DNA of 64,000 nt from Poriferisulfidus sp963668445 (GTDB taxonomy: Bacteria > Pseudomonadota > Gammaproteobacteria > Poriferisulfidales > Poriferisulfidaceae): contig OY764335.1 in assembly GCA_963668445.1 (NCBI GenBank), forward strand, positions 1,674,001 through 1,738,000, read 5' to 3'. The notes beneath the pieces were generated by a model, which worked only from the letters and a program-made list of their open reading frames with translations, did not search any database and had not been told where the DNA came from. The stretch's first letter is position 1, and each line of letters opens with the position of its first letter. This document shows, piece by piece, positions 8,922 to 17,134 of the stretch. A program made the translations under genes and the position numbers.

Positions 8922-9622
8922 CCCGCGCTGACCCCGAACCGCCGGTCGCGCCCGGCGAACCATGCCAGCGCCCGGTCGAATTCGTGTTCGTCGAAGTCCG
9001 GCCACAGGCAGTCCGTGAAATACAGTTCCGTATACGCCAGCTGCCACAGCAGAAAATTGCTGATGCGGCGCTCGCCGCCCGTACGGATCAGCAAATCCGG
9101 ATCCGGCATGGACGCCGTATCCAGCGCGGCCGACACGGCGGCTACCGTCAACGGGACCTGCCGTTCTTGGCAACGGGCCATGGCGCGCAGAAGATCCTGG
9201 CGCCCGCCGTAATGGATGGCCACGCACACGGTCATGCTTGGATGCTTCGGCGCACGGGCTTCAATGCCGCGCATTTGCGCCTGCAGCTTCGGCGCGGCTC
9301 CATCCAGCTCGCCAATGAAGCGAACATGCACGCCCTGTTCCAGAAGTTCGTCCACCTGGGCACCCATCGCCTCGGAGAATAAGCGCAGCAACAGATCCAC
9401 TTGGCGTTTCGGGCGCTGCTGGTTCTCGTTGCTGAACGCGAACAGGGTCAGCACCGGAATCTTCCGGCTGGCTGCATGCGCAATCAGGCGCCGGGTGGCT
9501 TCCATGCCGGCGCGGTAAGCCGCCTCATGCGAACGGCGATGCTGCCGCGCCCAGCGCCGGTTGCCGTCCATGATCAGCGCCACATGCTGCGGCCGGTTCG
9601 CGCGGGCTGGCGGCTTACGCAT
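8918..9622 (-). CDS. uppS: Undecaprenyl diphosphate synthase
   Basis: cis-Prenyltransferase that extends farnesyl diphosphate to the C55 carrier lipid used for peptidoglycan and LPS. The N-terminal HVALIMDGNRRWA carries the catalytic Asp of the family (usually MDGNGRWA, here Arg in place of the second Gly). FAFSNENQQRP and DLLIRTGGERRISNFLLWQ, the latter with the diphosphate-binding arginines, follow, then the ELYFTDCLWPDF end motif. The 234-residue length is slightly short but complete. It lies between frr and cdsA, linking isoprenoid products (dxr) to their use. Confidence 0.95.
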   Translation of the reverse strand: MRKPPARANRPQHVALIMDGNRRWARQHRRSHEAAYRAGMEATRRLIAHAASRKIPVLTLFAFSNENQQRPKRQVDLLLRLFSEAMGAQVDELLEQGVHVRFIGELDGAAPKLQAQMRGIEARAPKHPSMTVCVAIHYGGRQDLLRAMARCQERQVPLTVAAVSAALDTASMPDPDLLIRTGGERRISNFLLWQLAYTELYFTDCLWPDFDEHEFDRALAWFAGRDRRFGVSAG

Positions 9623-9647
9623 CGTCGGGCCGGAATCCTACCGCGCT

Positions 9648-10205
9648 TCAGAGTTCCAGCAGTGCCTGTTCTTTATCCGCCGCCATGGCCTCTGCGCGCC
9701 GAATGCTGTCGTCGGTCAGCTTCTGCACCTCGTCCTGGTCGCGACGCTCTTCGTCCTCGCCGATCTCGCGGTCCTTGAGCAGATCTTTGAACATCTGGTT
9801 GGCGTCGCGCCGGATGTTGCGGATCGAGACGCGGGCCTCTTCCAGCGTATCGCGCACGACGCGCGCCTGCTCGCGGCGCCGTTCTTCAGTCAGCGGCGGC
9901 ATCGCCAAGCGCACCACCTGCCCGGCGCTGTTCGGCGTGATGCCCAAGTTCGAATTCAGCAGCGCCCGCTCCACTTCCTCGACCATCTGCTTCTCCCAGA
10001 CCTGCACCACCAGCGTACGGCCTTCCTCGACGGTCACGTTGCCCACTTGGGCCAGCGGCACCTCCGTGCCGTAGTATTCCACTTTGATCGGATCCAGCAG
10101 GCTCGGATGCGCCCGTCCCGTGCGGATCCGGCTCAGCGCCTCGCGCAGCACGCTCAGGCTCTTCTCCATCCGTTCGCGGGCATCCGCCAGAATCTCCTCA
10201 CGCAT
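9648..10205 (-). CDS. frr: Ribosome recycling factor
   Basis: Cytoplasmic factor that, with EF-G, splits the post-termination ribosome. The 185 residues are the exact family length. Typical segments are MEKSLSVLREALSRIRTGRAHPSLLDPIKVEYYG at the start, the VPLAQVGNVTVEEGRTLVVQ beta domain, and the helical LTEERRREQARVVRDTLEEARVSIRNIRRDAN region. The start ATG at 10205 lies 8 bases inside the end of pyrH, so the two are translationally coupled. Order pyrH-frr is conserved across bacteria. Confidence 0.97.
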   Translation of the reverse strand: MREEILADARERMEKSLSVLREALSRIRTGRAHPSLLDPIKVEYYGTEVPLAQVGNVTVEEGRTLVVQVWEKQMVEEVERALLNSNLGITPNSAGQVVRLAMPPLTEERRREQARVVRDTLEEARVSIRNIRRDANQMFKDLLKDREIGEDEERRDQDEVQKLTDDSIRRAEAMAADKEQALLEL

Positions 10206-10926
10206 GCGCCGCCTCCCCGCAGACCAGCGTTCCGACCGGTTCGCCGGCTACCAGCCGCAGCAACGCCCCATCCTCGAAGACATTGAACACGCGGATCGGG
10301 ATCCGGTTGTCGCGGCACAGCACCAAAGCGGTGGAATCCATAATGCCCAGCTTGCGGCGCAGGGCCTCGTCGTAGTCGATCTGCTCAAAGCGCTCGACGT
10401 CCGCATCGCGCAGCGGGTCGCCGGAATACACTCCGTCCACCTTGGTCGCCTTGAGCAGAATGTCCGCGTTGATCTCGATGGCCCGCAGCCCGGCTGCCGA
10501 ATCGGTCGTGAAGAACGGATTGCCGGTGCCGGTCGCGAACACGACCAGCCGCCCCTTCTCCAGATGGCGCACGGCGCGGCGCCGGATGTAGCCCTCGCAC
10601 ATCTGCGGCACCGGAATGGCCGACATCACGCGGCATGCAACCGTATGCTGCTCCACCGCCTCCTGCAGCGCCAGCGCATTGATCAGCGTCCCCAACATGC
10701 CCATATGATCGCCCGTGACCCGATCCAGCCCGGCCGCTTCCAGACCCTCGCCGCGAAAGATGTTGCCGCCGCCGACCACGACCGCAACCTGTGCGCCCTG
10801 CTTCATCGCCGCGACGACGGTGGCCGCCAGCTGGCGCACCGCCTCCGGCGCAATGCCGTGCTCCTGCGACCCCATCAACGCCTCGCCGCTCAGCTTCAGA
10901 AGGATGCGGCGGTAGGCGGCGGACAC
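10198..10926 (-). CDS. pyrH: Uridylate kinase PyrH
   Basis: Hexameric amino-acid-kinase-family enzyme that phosphorylates UMP to UDP in pyrimidine nucleotide synthesis. The N-terminal RILLKLSGEALMG is the family signature. VAVVVGGGNIFRG binds phosphate, TGTGNPFFTTDSAA is the UMP-binding loop, and ATKVDGVYSGDP lies before the C-terminal segment. The start is a GTG at 10926. The gene follows tsf by 12 bases and overlaps frr by 8. The 242 residues are the usual length. Confidence 0.97.
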   Translation of the reverse strand: MSAAYRRILLKLSGEALMGSQEHGIAPEAVRQLAATVVAAMKQGAQVAVVVGGGNIFRGEGLEAAGLDRVTGDHMGMLGTLINALALQEAVEQHTVACRVMSAIPVPQMCEGYIRRRAVRHLEKGRLVVFATGTGNPFFTTDSAAGLRAIEINADILLKATKVDGVYSGDPLRDADVERFEQIDYDEALRRKLGIMDSTALVLCRDNRIPIRVFNVFEDGALLRLVAGEPVGTLVCGEAAHA

Positions 10927-10938
10927 AGGAGTGGCCAG

Positions 10939-11814
10939 TCAGCGCCCGGCGGCTTGGGCGCGGACCTCCTCCGCAAAGTTTTCCTGCTTCTTCTCGAGGC
11001 CTTCGCCGACCTCGAGGCGCATGAACGCACGCACCGTCGCGCCTTTCGACTGCACCAGCTTCGCCACCGACAGTTCCGAATCCTTGACGAACGGCTGGCC
11101 AAGCAGCGTAATCTCCGCCAAATACTTGCGCAGCCTCCCGGCCACCATCTTCTCGACGATTTCGGGCGGCTTGCCGGAGTCCTGCGCCTGCGCGACCAGT
11201 ACGCTGCGCTCCTGCTCCAGAAGCTCCGGCGGCACGTCCGCCTCGCCGACGCAGACCGGCCGGGACGCGGCAACATGCATCGCCAGATCGCGCGCCAGAT
11301 CCGCCTCGCCGTCCAACGCCACCACCGCGCCGATCCGGCGCCCGTGCAGATAGCAGCCCAGCACGCCGCCTTCGGCCGAAAGCCGCTGCATGCGGCGCAC
11401 CTGGATGTTCTCGCCCAGCCGCGCAATCAGCTCTTGGCGCCGCTCCTCGAACGAAACGCCTTCCCAGATGCAAGCCATCAAGGCTTCTGCATCAGCCGGC
11501 TCCTCCTGCAAGGCCGCCTCGGCGCAGGCTTGGGCGAACGCAAGAAAATCCGCCTCCTTGGCCACGAAATCGGTCTCGCTGTTGACCTCCAGAAGCAGGG
11601 CGCACGCGCCGTCCGCCGACCGGGCCAGCGCCAGCGAGCCTTCCGCCGCGATGCGCCCGGACTTGCGGTCCGCCTGCATGCGTCCGGACTTGCGCAGATG
11701 CAGGACCGCCGCTTCCAGATCGCCGCCGCACTCGCTCAGCGCGCGCTTGCAGTCCATCATGCCCACGCCCGTGCGGGTACGTAGCTCCTTGACCTGTTGG
11801 GCTGTAATGCTCAT
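10939..11814 (-). CDS. tsf: Elongation factor Ts
   Basis: Guanine nucleotide exchange factor for EF-Tu. The start MSITAQQVKELRTRTGVGMMDCKRAL is the N-terminal EF-Ts signature, followed by the second signature ALLLEVNSETDFVAKEADF that contacts EF-Tu. A core domain and a C-terminal segment (PFVKDSELSVAKLVQ) complete 291 residues. ATG 11814 is clear from the signature; upstream open frame belongs to antisense of rpsB. It follows rpsB by 31 bases, as in nearly all bacteria. Confidence 0.97.
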   Translation of the reverse strand: MSITAQQVKELRTRTGVGMMDCKRALSECGGDLEAAVLHLRKSGRMQADRKSGRIAAEGSLALARSADGACALLLEVNSETDFVAKEADFLAFAQACAEAALQEEPADAEALMACIWEGVSFEERRQELIARLGENIQVRRMQRLSAEGGVLGCYLHGRRIGAVVALDGEADLARDLAMHVAASRPVCVGEADVPPELLEQERSVLVAQAQDSGKPPEIVEKMVAGRLRKYLAEITLLGQPFVKDSELSVAKLVQSKGATVRAFMRLEVGEGLEKKQENFAEEVRAQAAGR

Positions 11815-11845
11815 GGCTGCTCCTCGAAAAATCGCGCCCGGCCTT

Positions 11846-12832
11846 TCAGGCCGCGCCCTCGGGTTCGGCTGCAGGTTCCGGTTCGGCCTCCGCAGACTCG
11901 GCTTCCGCGGCCGGCTCGACCGCATCCGCCACGGCCGCGGCATCCGTCTCGGCCTCGTTCCGAAGGTTCTCCTCGGCATCCGCCTTGGCAGCCTCCTGCG
12001 TCTCGTCCCGAGCCTCTCCCGTGGCATCTTTTTTCGCGGCCTTCTCCTGAGCGGCCGCCCGCAGCGTCGGCCGGCGGCCCTTGCGCTTGACCGTCGCCCT
12101 GCCCCCGCGCGCCGGGGCCGGCTCGACCGCTTCCTTGGCCGCTTCCTTGGCCTGCTTGCGACCCTCCAGGATCGCCGCGCCAATGACGTCCAGGTACAGC
12201 CGGATGGAACGGATCGCGTCGTCGTTGCCCGGAATGATGCAATCGATGCCTTCGACCGAGCTGTTGCTGTCGACCACCGCGATAACCGGAATGCCCAGAC
12301 GCCGCGCTTCGCGCACCGCGATGCCTTCGTGCCGCACATCGATCACGAACAGGGCGTCCGGCAGGCGCTCCATGGCTTGGATGCCGCCCAGACTGCGCTC
12401 CAGCTTGAGCTTCTCGCGGGTCATCCGCAGGGCCTCCTTCTTGCTGATGCGGGCCAGCAGGTTCTCCTCCTCCATGCGCTTGAGATCCTGCAGACGCTTG
12501 AGCGAGTTGCGCACCGTATGGAAATTGGTGAGCGTGCCGCCCAGCCAGCGCTGCGCCACGTACGGCATGCCGCATTCCTGCGCCTTGGCCCGGACGAGAT
12601 CCTGCGCGGCGCGCTTGGTGCCGACCAGCAGAATGGTCTTGCCGTCGGCCGCCAGCTGGCGCGCCTGCGCCGCCGCCGCATCCAGCAACTGCTGGGTGAT
12701 CTCGAGATTGATGATATGGATCTTGTTGCGCTCGCCGAAGATGTACGGCTTCATGCTGGGGTTCCAATAGCGGGTCTGGTGCCCGAAATGGACACCGGCT
12801 TCCAGCATTTCACGCAAGGTGGAGCTCGGCAT
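11846..12832 (-). CDS. rpsB: 30S ribosomal protein S2 with long acidic tail
   Basis: Small-subunit ribosomal protein that closes the neck region of the 30S head. Residues 1 to about 228 are ordinary S2: MLEAGVHFGHQTRYWNPSMKPYIFG, the WLGGTLTNFHT signature, and IPVIAVVDSN then IDCIIPGNDDA. After residue 230 the chain continues for about 100 residues that E. coli S2 (241 aa) lacks: first a basic stretch (VKRKGRRPTLR), then a tail rich in Ala and Glu to residue 328. ATG 12832 is set by a strong AGGAGG eight bases upstream. It is the first gene of the operon. Confidence 0.96.
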   Translation of the reverse strand: MPSSTLREMLEAGVHFGHQTRYWNPSMKPYIFGERNKIHIINLEITQQLLDAAAAQARQLAADGKTILLVGTKRAAQDLVRAKAQECGMPYVAQRWLGGTLTNFHTVRNSLKRLQDLKRMEEENLLARISKKEALRMTREKLKLERSLGGIQAMERLPDALFVIDVRHEGIAVREARRLGIPVIAVVDSNSSVEGIDCIIPGNDDAIRSIRLYLDVIGAAILEGRKQAKEAAKEAVEPAPARGGRATVKRKGRRPTLRAAAQEKAAKKDATGEARDETQEAAKADAEENLRNEAETDAAAVADAVEPAAEAESAEAEPEPAAEPEGAA

Positions 12833-13009
12833 GGCGGCCCTCCTAGAAACGGCCTCGGGCTGTCGGCGCACCGAAGGCCGCAGGGTTGTCAACTTGTCCG
12901 AGCCCCGAACGGCAACCTCGTTCCGAGGCACCCCGCCGTCCGCGCCGGCCCGAACGCGAATTTCGCAAGCGTTCCCGCTTGCGCGGCGCATTGTACACCA
13001 TGGGAGGGC
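12833..13009 (-). promoter_or_regulatory. rpsB promoter and leader with hairpins
   Basis: On the minus strand a -10 like TACAAT lies at 12995-12990, putting transcription start near 12983 and giving a leader of about 150 bases. At the very start is a perfect 8-bp inverted repeat with a 4-base loop (12964-12983, CGCAAGCG and its complement). A second small stem CCTCG-GAA-CGAGG follows inside the leader, and AGGAGG precedes the ATG. E. coli rpsB has an S2-autoregulated leader of similar length, so a regulatory RNA is a reasonable inference. No good -35 is visible. Confidence 0.45.
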
Positions 13010-13819
13010 CTAAGCCTTGCGCACGGCGCGGCCCAGAACCGACGCGGCGAGGCCGAGTAGGAACAGGAGCGTGGCCGCCGCCACGATCGACGGCCCCGAC
13101 GGAGTGTCCAGCCACAGCGAGCCGAACAGGCCGAGCGCCGCCGACACGATCCCGATTCCCGCCGCCATCACCGCCATCTGCTCCGGCGTGCGCGACAGCG
13201 GGCGGGCAGCTGCGGCCGGAATGATCACCAGAGCGATGATGAGCAGGATGCCGATGACCTTCATGCCCACGGCCACGACGGCGGCCGTCAGCACCACGTA
13301 GAGGATCTGGTGGCGGAGGACCGGAACCCCTTCCGCCTGCGCGAGGTCGGCGTGCAGGGTGGCCGCGACGAGGCCGTGCCAGATGGCCGCGAGGACCGCG
13401 AGGCAGGCCGCTCCGCCGCCCCAGATGAGAAGCAGGTCCGCCTTGGTCACGGCCAGCACATCGCCGAACAGGTAGCCGAGCAGGTCGTGCCGCTGCCCGT
13501 GGTCGGACAGCGCCAGCGCGACGAGGCCCAGCGCCAGCGTGGAATGCGACAGGATGCCGAGCAGGCTGTCGCTGGTCAGCCGGGCGATGCGCTGGAGGAA
13601 GACCAGCGCCAAGGCCACGGCCAGCGCCGTCGCGAACACGCCGATGCCGGGGTCGAGGCCGAGAATCACGCCCAAGGCGATGCCCAGCAGGGAGGAATGG
13701 GCCATCGTTTCCCCGAAATACGCCATCCGGCGCCACAGGATGATGCAGCCGATCGGCCCGGCCACGCACGCCGTCCCGGCCGCCGCGAGCAGGCCCCGGA
13801 CGAAGAAGTCGTCAAGCAT
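13010..13819 (-). CDS. znuB: Zinc ABC transporter permease ZnuB
   Basis: Inner membrane permease of the high-affinity zinc importer (ABC-3 family). The 269 residues form about eight or nine membrane helices. Family stretches include PIGCIILWRRMAYFGETMAHSSLLGIALG near the N-terminus and VGMKVIGILLIIALVIIPAAAAR in the second half, which forms the coupling region to ZnuC. ATG 13819 lies 8 bases within the end of znuC; an earlier start would run far into znuC. Its partner genes are znuC (upstream on the same strand) and divergent znuA. It is convergent to nothing: rpsB starts just beyond, on the same strand. Confidence 0.93.
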   Translation of the reverse strand: MLDDFFVRGLLAAAGTACVAGPIGCIILWRRMAYFGETMAHSSLLGIALGVILGLDPGIGVFATALAVALALVFLQRIARLTSDSLLGILSHSTLALGLVALALSDHGQRHDLLGYLFGDVLAVTKADLLLIWGGGAACLAVLAAIWHGLVAATLHADLAQAEGVPVLRHQILYVVLTAAVVAVGMKVIGILLIIALVIIPAAAARPLSRTPEQMAVMAAGIGIVSAALGLFGSLWLDTPSGPSIVAAATLLFLLGLAASVLGRAVRKA

Positions 13820-14573
13820 CGCCGGCCTCCGCCGATCGGCCGGGCAGTGCCCCGGAAGCCTGCCGCCGGCCTGCGGCATGCGCCTCGGCATACGGGCCGA
13901 ACAGGCGGTGGAACTCCGGATGGGCCGTCACCTCCTGCGGCGAACCCGCACAATGGACCTGTCGATTGAGGCAGACCACCTGGTCCGTCGCCGCCAGCAC
14001 CAGATGCAGATCGTGGCTCACCATCAGCACGCCGCAACGATGGCGGGCGCCGATGGCGACGATGAGTTCGCACAGTTCGACCTCCCCCGTATAGTCCACG
14101 CTCTGCAGGGGCTCGTCGAGGATCAGCAGGTTCGGCGAGCGCAACAGCGCTCGGGCCAGCAGGACGCGCTGGAACTCGCCGCCGGAAAGGTTGGCGACCG
14201 CCTCCCCGGCCAGCGATTCGACGCCGGTTTCCGCCAACGCTTCGCGCACCCGCGCCCGGGAACTACGCACGGTGGACGTCATCAGGCGCCCGACCGTCAG
14301 CGGCAGGGTCGGATCCAGATGCAAGCGCTGCGGCACATACCCGATGCGCACGTCGGCGCGCCGCCGCACCGTCCCGGCATCCGGGCGCACCAGATCCAGA
14401 AGCATTCGCACCAGCGTGGTCTTGCCGCCGCCGTTCGGCCCGATCAGGGCCACCACTTCGCCCTGCTCGACCGTAATGTCCGCCTCGCGGACCAGCCAAT
14501 GGCCGCCGCGCCACAGGCCCAAGCCGCGGCCTTCAATGAGGGGGGGACTGGAATCGACGGGGTCCGCAGTCAT
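13812..14573 (-). CDS. znuC: Zinc ABC transporter ATP-binding protein ZnuC
   Basis: Cytoplasmic ATPase that powers zinc uptake through ZnuB. The Walker A motif GPNGGGKTT is at residues 52-60 or so, a Q-loop GYVPQRLHLD follows, then the ABC signature LSGGEFQR, Walker B LLILDEPLQSVD and the switch MVSHDLHL. The family shows the same ending with a divergent C-terminal segment. ATG 14573 is the start that leaves the Zur-type operator free upstream; further open codons upstream run into that operator. Gene order znuC-znuB with znuA divergent is the enterobacterial arrangement. Confidence 0.93.
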   Translation of the reverse strand: MTADPVDSSPPLIEGRGLGLWRGGHWLVREADITVEQGEVVALIGPNGGGKTTLVRMLLDLVRPDAGTVRRRADVRIGYVPQRLHLDPTLPLTVGRLMTSTVRSSRARVREALAETGVESLAGEAVANLSGGEFQRVLLARALLRSPNLLILDEPLQSVDYTGEVELCELIVAIGARHRCGVLMVSHDLHLVLAATDQVVCLNRQVHCAGSPQEVTAHPEFHRLFGPYAEAHAAGRRQASGALPGRSAEAGDA

Positions 14574-14612
14574 GAAGCAGGTGCCGCACCGCGAACCAAT
14601 GCGGGCGTGTCC

Positions 14613-14634
14613 AAAGTGCGATATATTACCATTC
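14613..14634. promoter_or_regulatory. Zur-type operator between znuCB and znuA
   Basis: Read on the minus strand, the 22 bases are GAATGGTAATATA then TCGCACTTT. They agree at 14 of 22 positions with the E. coli Zur consensus (AAATGTTATAATATAACATTTC as I recall it) and are especially close to the E. coli znuA-znuC site. The position, in the 92-base divergent gap between znuC and znuA, is that of a shared operator where Zur-Zn would repress both units. Confidence 0.7.
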
Positions 14635-14665
14635 GCAACCCCATCCTTTCGCCGAGACCGCACCG

Positions 14666-15853
14666 ATGGCTCCAGTATTCTTCAGTTTGCAGGCTTCCTG
14701 CCGAGCAGGCCGCCGCCAGATTCGCCGGTGCCTGCGCTGCTGCGCCGCCGCTTTCGGCTTGATGCTGCTTCCGGCCGCCATGGCCGTCGATGAAGCACCG
14801 GTCGCCGTCGCCAGCATCAAGCCGCTCCACTCCCTGCTGGCCGGCGTGATGGCCGGCATCGCCGAACCGCATGTGCTGGTCCGCGGCGGCGCCTCGCCCC
14901 ATATCTACTCGCTCAAGCCGTCCGACGCCATCACACTGGGGCGCGCCGACCTCGTGGTCTGGGTCGGGACGAACCTCGAAGCCTTTCTGGCGCAGCCTAT
15001 CGCCGCGCTGACGGACGATGCCCGCGTGCTGGAGCTGTCGCGTGCGGAAAGCCTCTCCCTGCTCCGCAACCGCCAAGGTGGCCTGTGGGAAGACGACGAA
15101 CACCATGGGCACGAGGCCGGGCATTGCCGCGAGCATCATGGCAAGGAGCATCACGGGAAGCACTACGCCGAGAAGCATCATCACGCGGAGCATTACGCCG
15201 AAGGGCATCACGGCGAAGAGTGCTGCGCCGAAAGGCATCACCAAGAGGAGGAAAAGCACGAATGCCGCGTCGACGGGCATCACGAAGACGAAGCGGCCGG
15301 TGCGCCGCACGCGGACGGGCACGCGCATGACCATGGCATCCGCGACATGCATGTGTGGCTCGACCCGGAAAATGCCGCCGCCATCACTCGGCTCATGGCC
15401 GCCGCTCTGGCGGAGATCGACCCGCCGCATGCGGCGCGCTACCGAGCCAACGCGGAACAGTTGAAGACGCGACTCCATGCGCTCGATGCGGAGCTGCACG
15501 AAATCCTCGCGCCCGTCGCCGACCGCGGCTTCATCGTGTTCCATGATGCATGGCAATACTTCGATACGCATTACGGCCTGCGGGCGCTGGGCTCGATCAC
15601 CGTCAGCCCGGAACAGGCGCCGGGCGCCGCCCGCCTAGTGGCGATCCGCGAGAAGATCGCCGATGCCGACGCCGCCTGCGTGTTCAGCGAGCCTCAGTTC
15701 CAGCCCCGCATCGTCCATTCCCTAATAGCCGATACGGGCATCGCCACTGGCGAACTCGATGTGCTCGGCGCGACCCTCGAGGCCGGTCCGGAACTTTATT
15801 TCCGGATGATGCGCAGCAATGCGCAAGCCATGCGGGCCTGCCTCCAGCCGTAA
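14666..15853 (+). CDS. znuA: Zinc-binding periplasmic protein ZnuA
   Basis: Substrate-binding protein that passes zinc to ZnuBC. A long basic and hydrophobic N-terminus (about 40 residues, ending PAAMA) serves as signal peptide. Metal ligands of the cluster A-I family are seen at IKPLHSL (His55), HVWLDP (His229) and IVFHDAWQYF, with a C-terminal acidic residue near ATLEAG. Between residues 143 and 224 lies an expanded loop with 24 histidines and 4 cysteines plus many Glu, in imperfect HYAE/EHHG repeats. Total length 395 is long for the family because of this loop. Its start is uncertain; the ribosome site is weak. Confidence 0.93.
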   Translation: MAPVFFSLQASCRAGRRQIRRCLRCCAAAFGLMLLPAAMAVDEAPVAVASIKPLHSLLAGVMAGIAEPHVLVRGGASPHIYSLKPSDAITLGRADLVVWVGTNLEAFLAQPIAALTDDARVLELSRAESLSLLRNRQGGLWEDDEHHGHEAGHCREHHGKEHHGKHYAEKHHHAEHYAEGHHGEECCAERHHQEEEKHECRVDGHHEDEAAGAPHADGHAHDHGIRDMHVWLDPENAAAITRLMAAALAEIDPPHAARYRANAEQLKTRLHALDAELHEILAPVADRGFIVFHDAWQYFDTHYGLRALGSITVSPEQAPGAARLVAIREKIADADAACVFSEPQFQPRIVHSLIADTGIATGELDVLGATLEAGPELYFRMMRSNAQAMRACLQP

Positions 15854-15892
15854 CGCCCGGCACCGCCGAAAGGCAAGGATCGGCCGCGGGAC

Positions 15893-17134
15893 TCAGGTCT
15901 TCGGCGGGCGCAGATTCGAGATCAGGTCTTCGTAGCCGCTCTTCAGCGCCCCGGCGCGGAAGCGCCAGACGATCAGCACCGCCAGCGCCAAGGCTCCGCC
16001 CCACTGCAGCGCGGCCAGGCCGGGCGATTCGGCAACGCCCAGATGCGCGACGATCTCGAAGCCGACGGCCAGCAGCAGCAGATCGAACGCGACGCCGAAC
16101 AGCACGGTGAGCACAATCACGACCCCGACGTAGATGCCCGCGAAGCGGCGGCCGAACTGGCTTAGGATGACCGCGATGGTGCCCGTATTGGTGGCCGGCC
16201 CGGTCATGAGGAAGATCAGCGCGGCCCCCGGGCTGAAGCCCTTCGCGATCAGCGCGGCGGCGATCGGCGTGCTGGCCGAAGCGCAGATGTACAGCGGCAG
16301 GCTAAACAGCACCATGACCGGATAGGAAATCCAGCGGGCGTATTCGTGCTCCATGAGGTCGGCCGGCAGCGCGAGGAACAAAAGGCCGCCGAGGGCGATG
16401 CCGACGAGCAGGGAGAACAGGATGTCGTCGGCGATCTCGATGAAGCCGTAGCGCCAGACATGACCTGCGATCGTGCCGAGGTTCGGCCCTTCCGGCGGTC
16501 GCAACGGCGGCGGCGACCCGGCTTGCGGAGCTTTCCAGAGGGCGCCTAGGCGGGCCGCAAGCCTCTGCCGCGCGGCCGCAACCACATGCTTGAAATAGCC
16601 TAGCGAAACATGGCAGTCGTGGTTCCCCGGGAACAGCGGCACGTGCGCCGCGCCGCGATCGTGGTGATGGTCGCAGCGGCCGTCGCCAGATTTCGGCACC
16701 TCGGCATCGCCGCGCAGCCAGCCGATGCAGCACAGGCCGGCCGCCACGCCAGTAATGAAGCTGATGGCCGGGCGGACGATCGCCATCAGCGGCCCGAAGA
16801 ACGCATAGGTCACCAGAATGGAGTCGGCGCCGGTCTCCGGCGCGGTGATCAGCAGGGACATGCACGAGGAACGCGATGCGCCCTTGCGGCGCATTTCCGC
16901 GACGACCGGCACCACGGAGCAGCTGCATAGCGGAATGGGCACGCCGATGGCGGCGCTGGTCGTGACTGCGCCCAGACTGTCGCGGCGCAGCCAGCGAAGA
17001 ATCGCCTGCCTGGAAATCAGCACATGGATGAGCCCGGCCAGCAGCAGGCCCAGCAGCAGCATGGGCGCAAGCAGCAGGAAGCTTGCCCACAGGAAGCCGA
17101 GATACTCGATGCCGAGGTTAATGAATGGCTGCAT
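15893..17134 (-). CDS. SO_0444-family (DUF318) metal-efflux-type permease
   Basis: Predicted inner membrane permease with about eight to ten helices. The signature PLCSCSVVPV lies near residue 68 in the first half, and a related GPATNTGTIAVI motif in the second half; this pair marks the SO_0444/DUF318 permeases, often linked to Cu or Zn efflux. A cytoplasmic-type loop of about 80 residues between the halves contains CDHHHD, several more His and a Cys, a likely metal-binding patch. ATG 17134 is preferred; a TTG at 17143 is possible, both overlapping the end of the upstream endonuclease gene. Neighbouring znu genes suggest zinc, but the substrate is not shown by the sequence. Confidence 0.8.
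   Translation of the reverse strand: MQPFINLGIEYLGFLWASFLLLAPMLLLGLLLAGLIHVLISRQAILRWLRRDSLGAVTTSAAIGVPIPLCSCSVVPVVAEMRRKGASRSSCMSLLITAPETGADSILVTYAFFGPLMAIVRPAISFITGVAAGLCCIGWLRGDAEVPKSGDGRCDHHHDRGAAHVPLFPGNHDCHVSLGYFKHVVAAARQRLAARLGALWKAPQAGSPPPLRPPEGPNLGTIAGHVWRYGFIEIADDILFSLLVGIALGGLLFLALPADLMEHEYARWISYPVMVLFSLPLYICASASTPIAAALIAKGFSPGAALIFLMTGPATNTGTIAVILSQFGRRFAGIYVGVVIVLTVLFGVAFDLLLLAVGFEIVAHLGVAESPGLAALQWGGALALAVLIVWRFRAGALKSGYEDLISNLRPPKT

Noticed and set aside
15085..15571. Tandem-repeat-like DNA in znuA considered as a CRISPR or satellite
   Set aside because: The repeats are imperfect, codon-based and in frame with the His-rich loop; there are no spacers.
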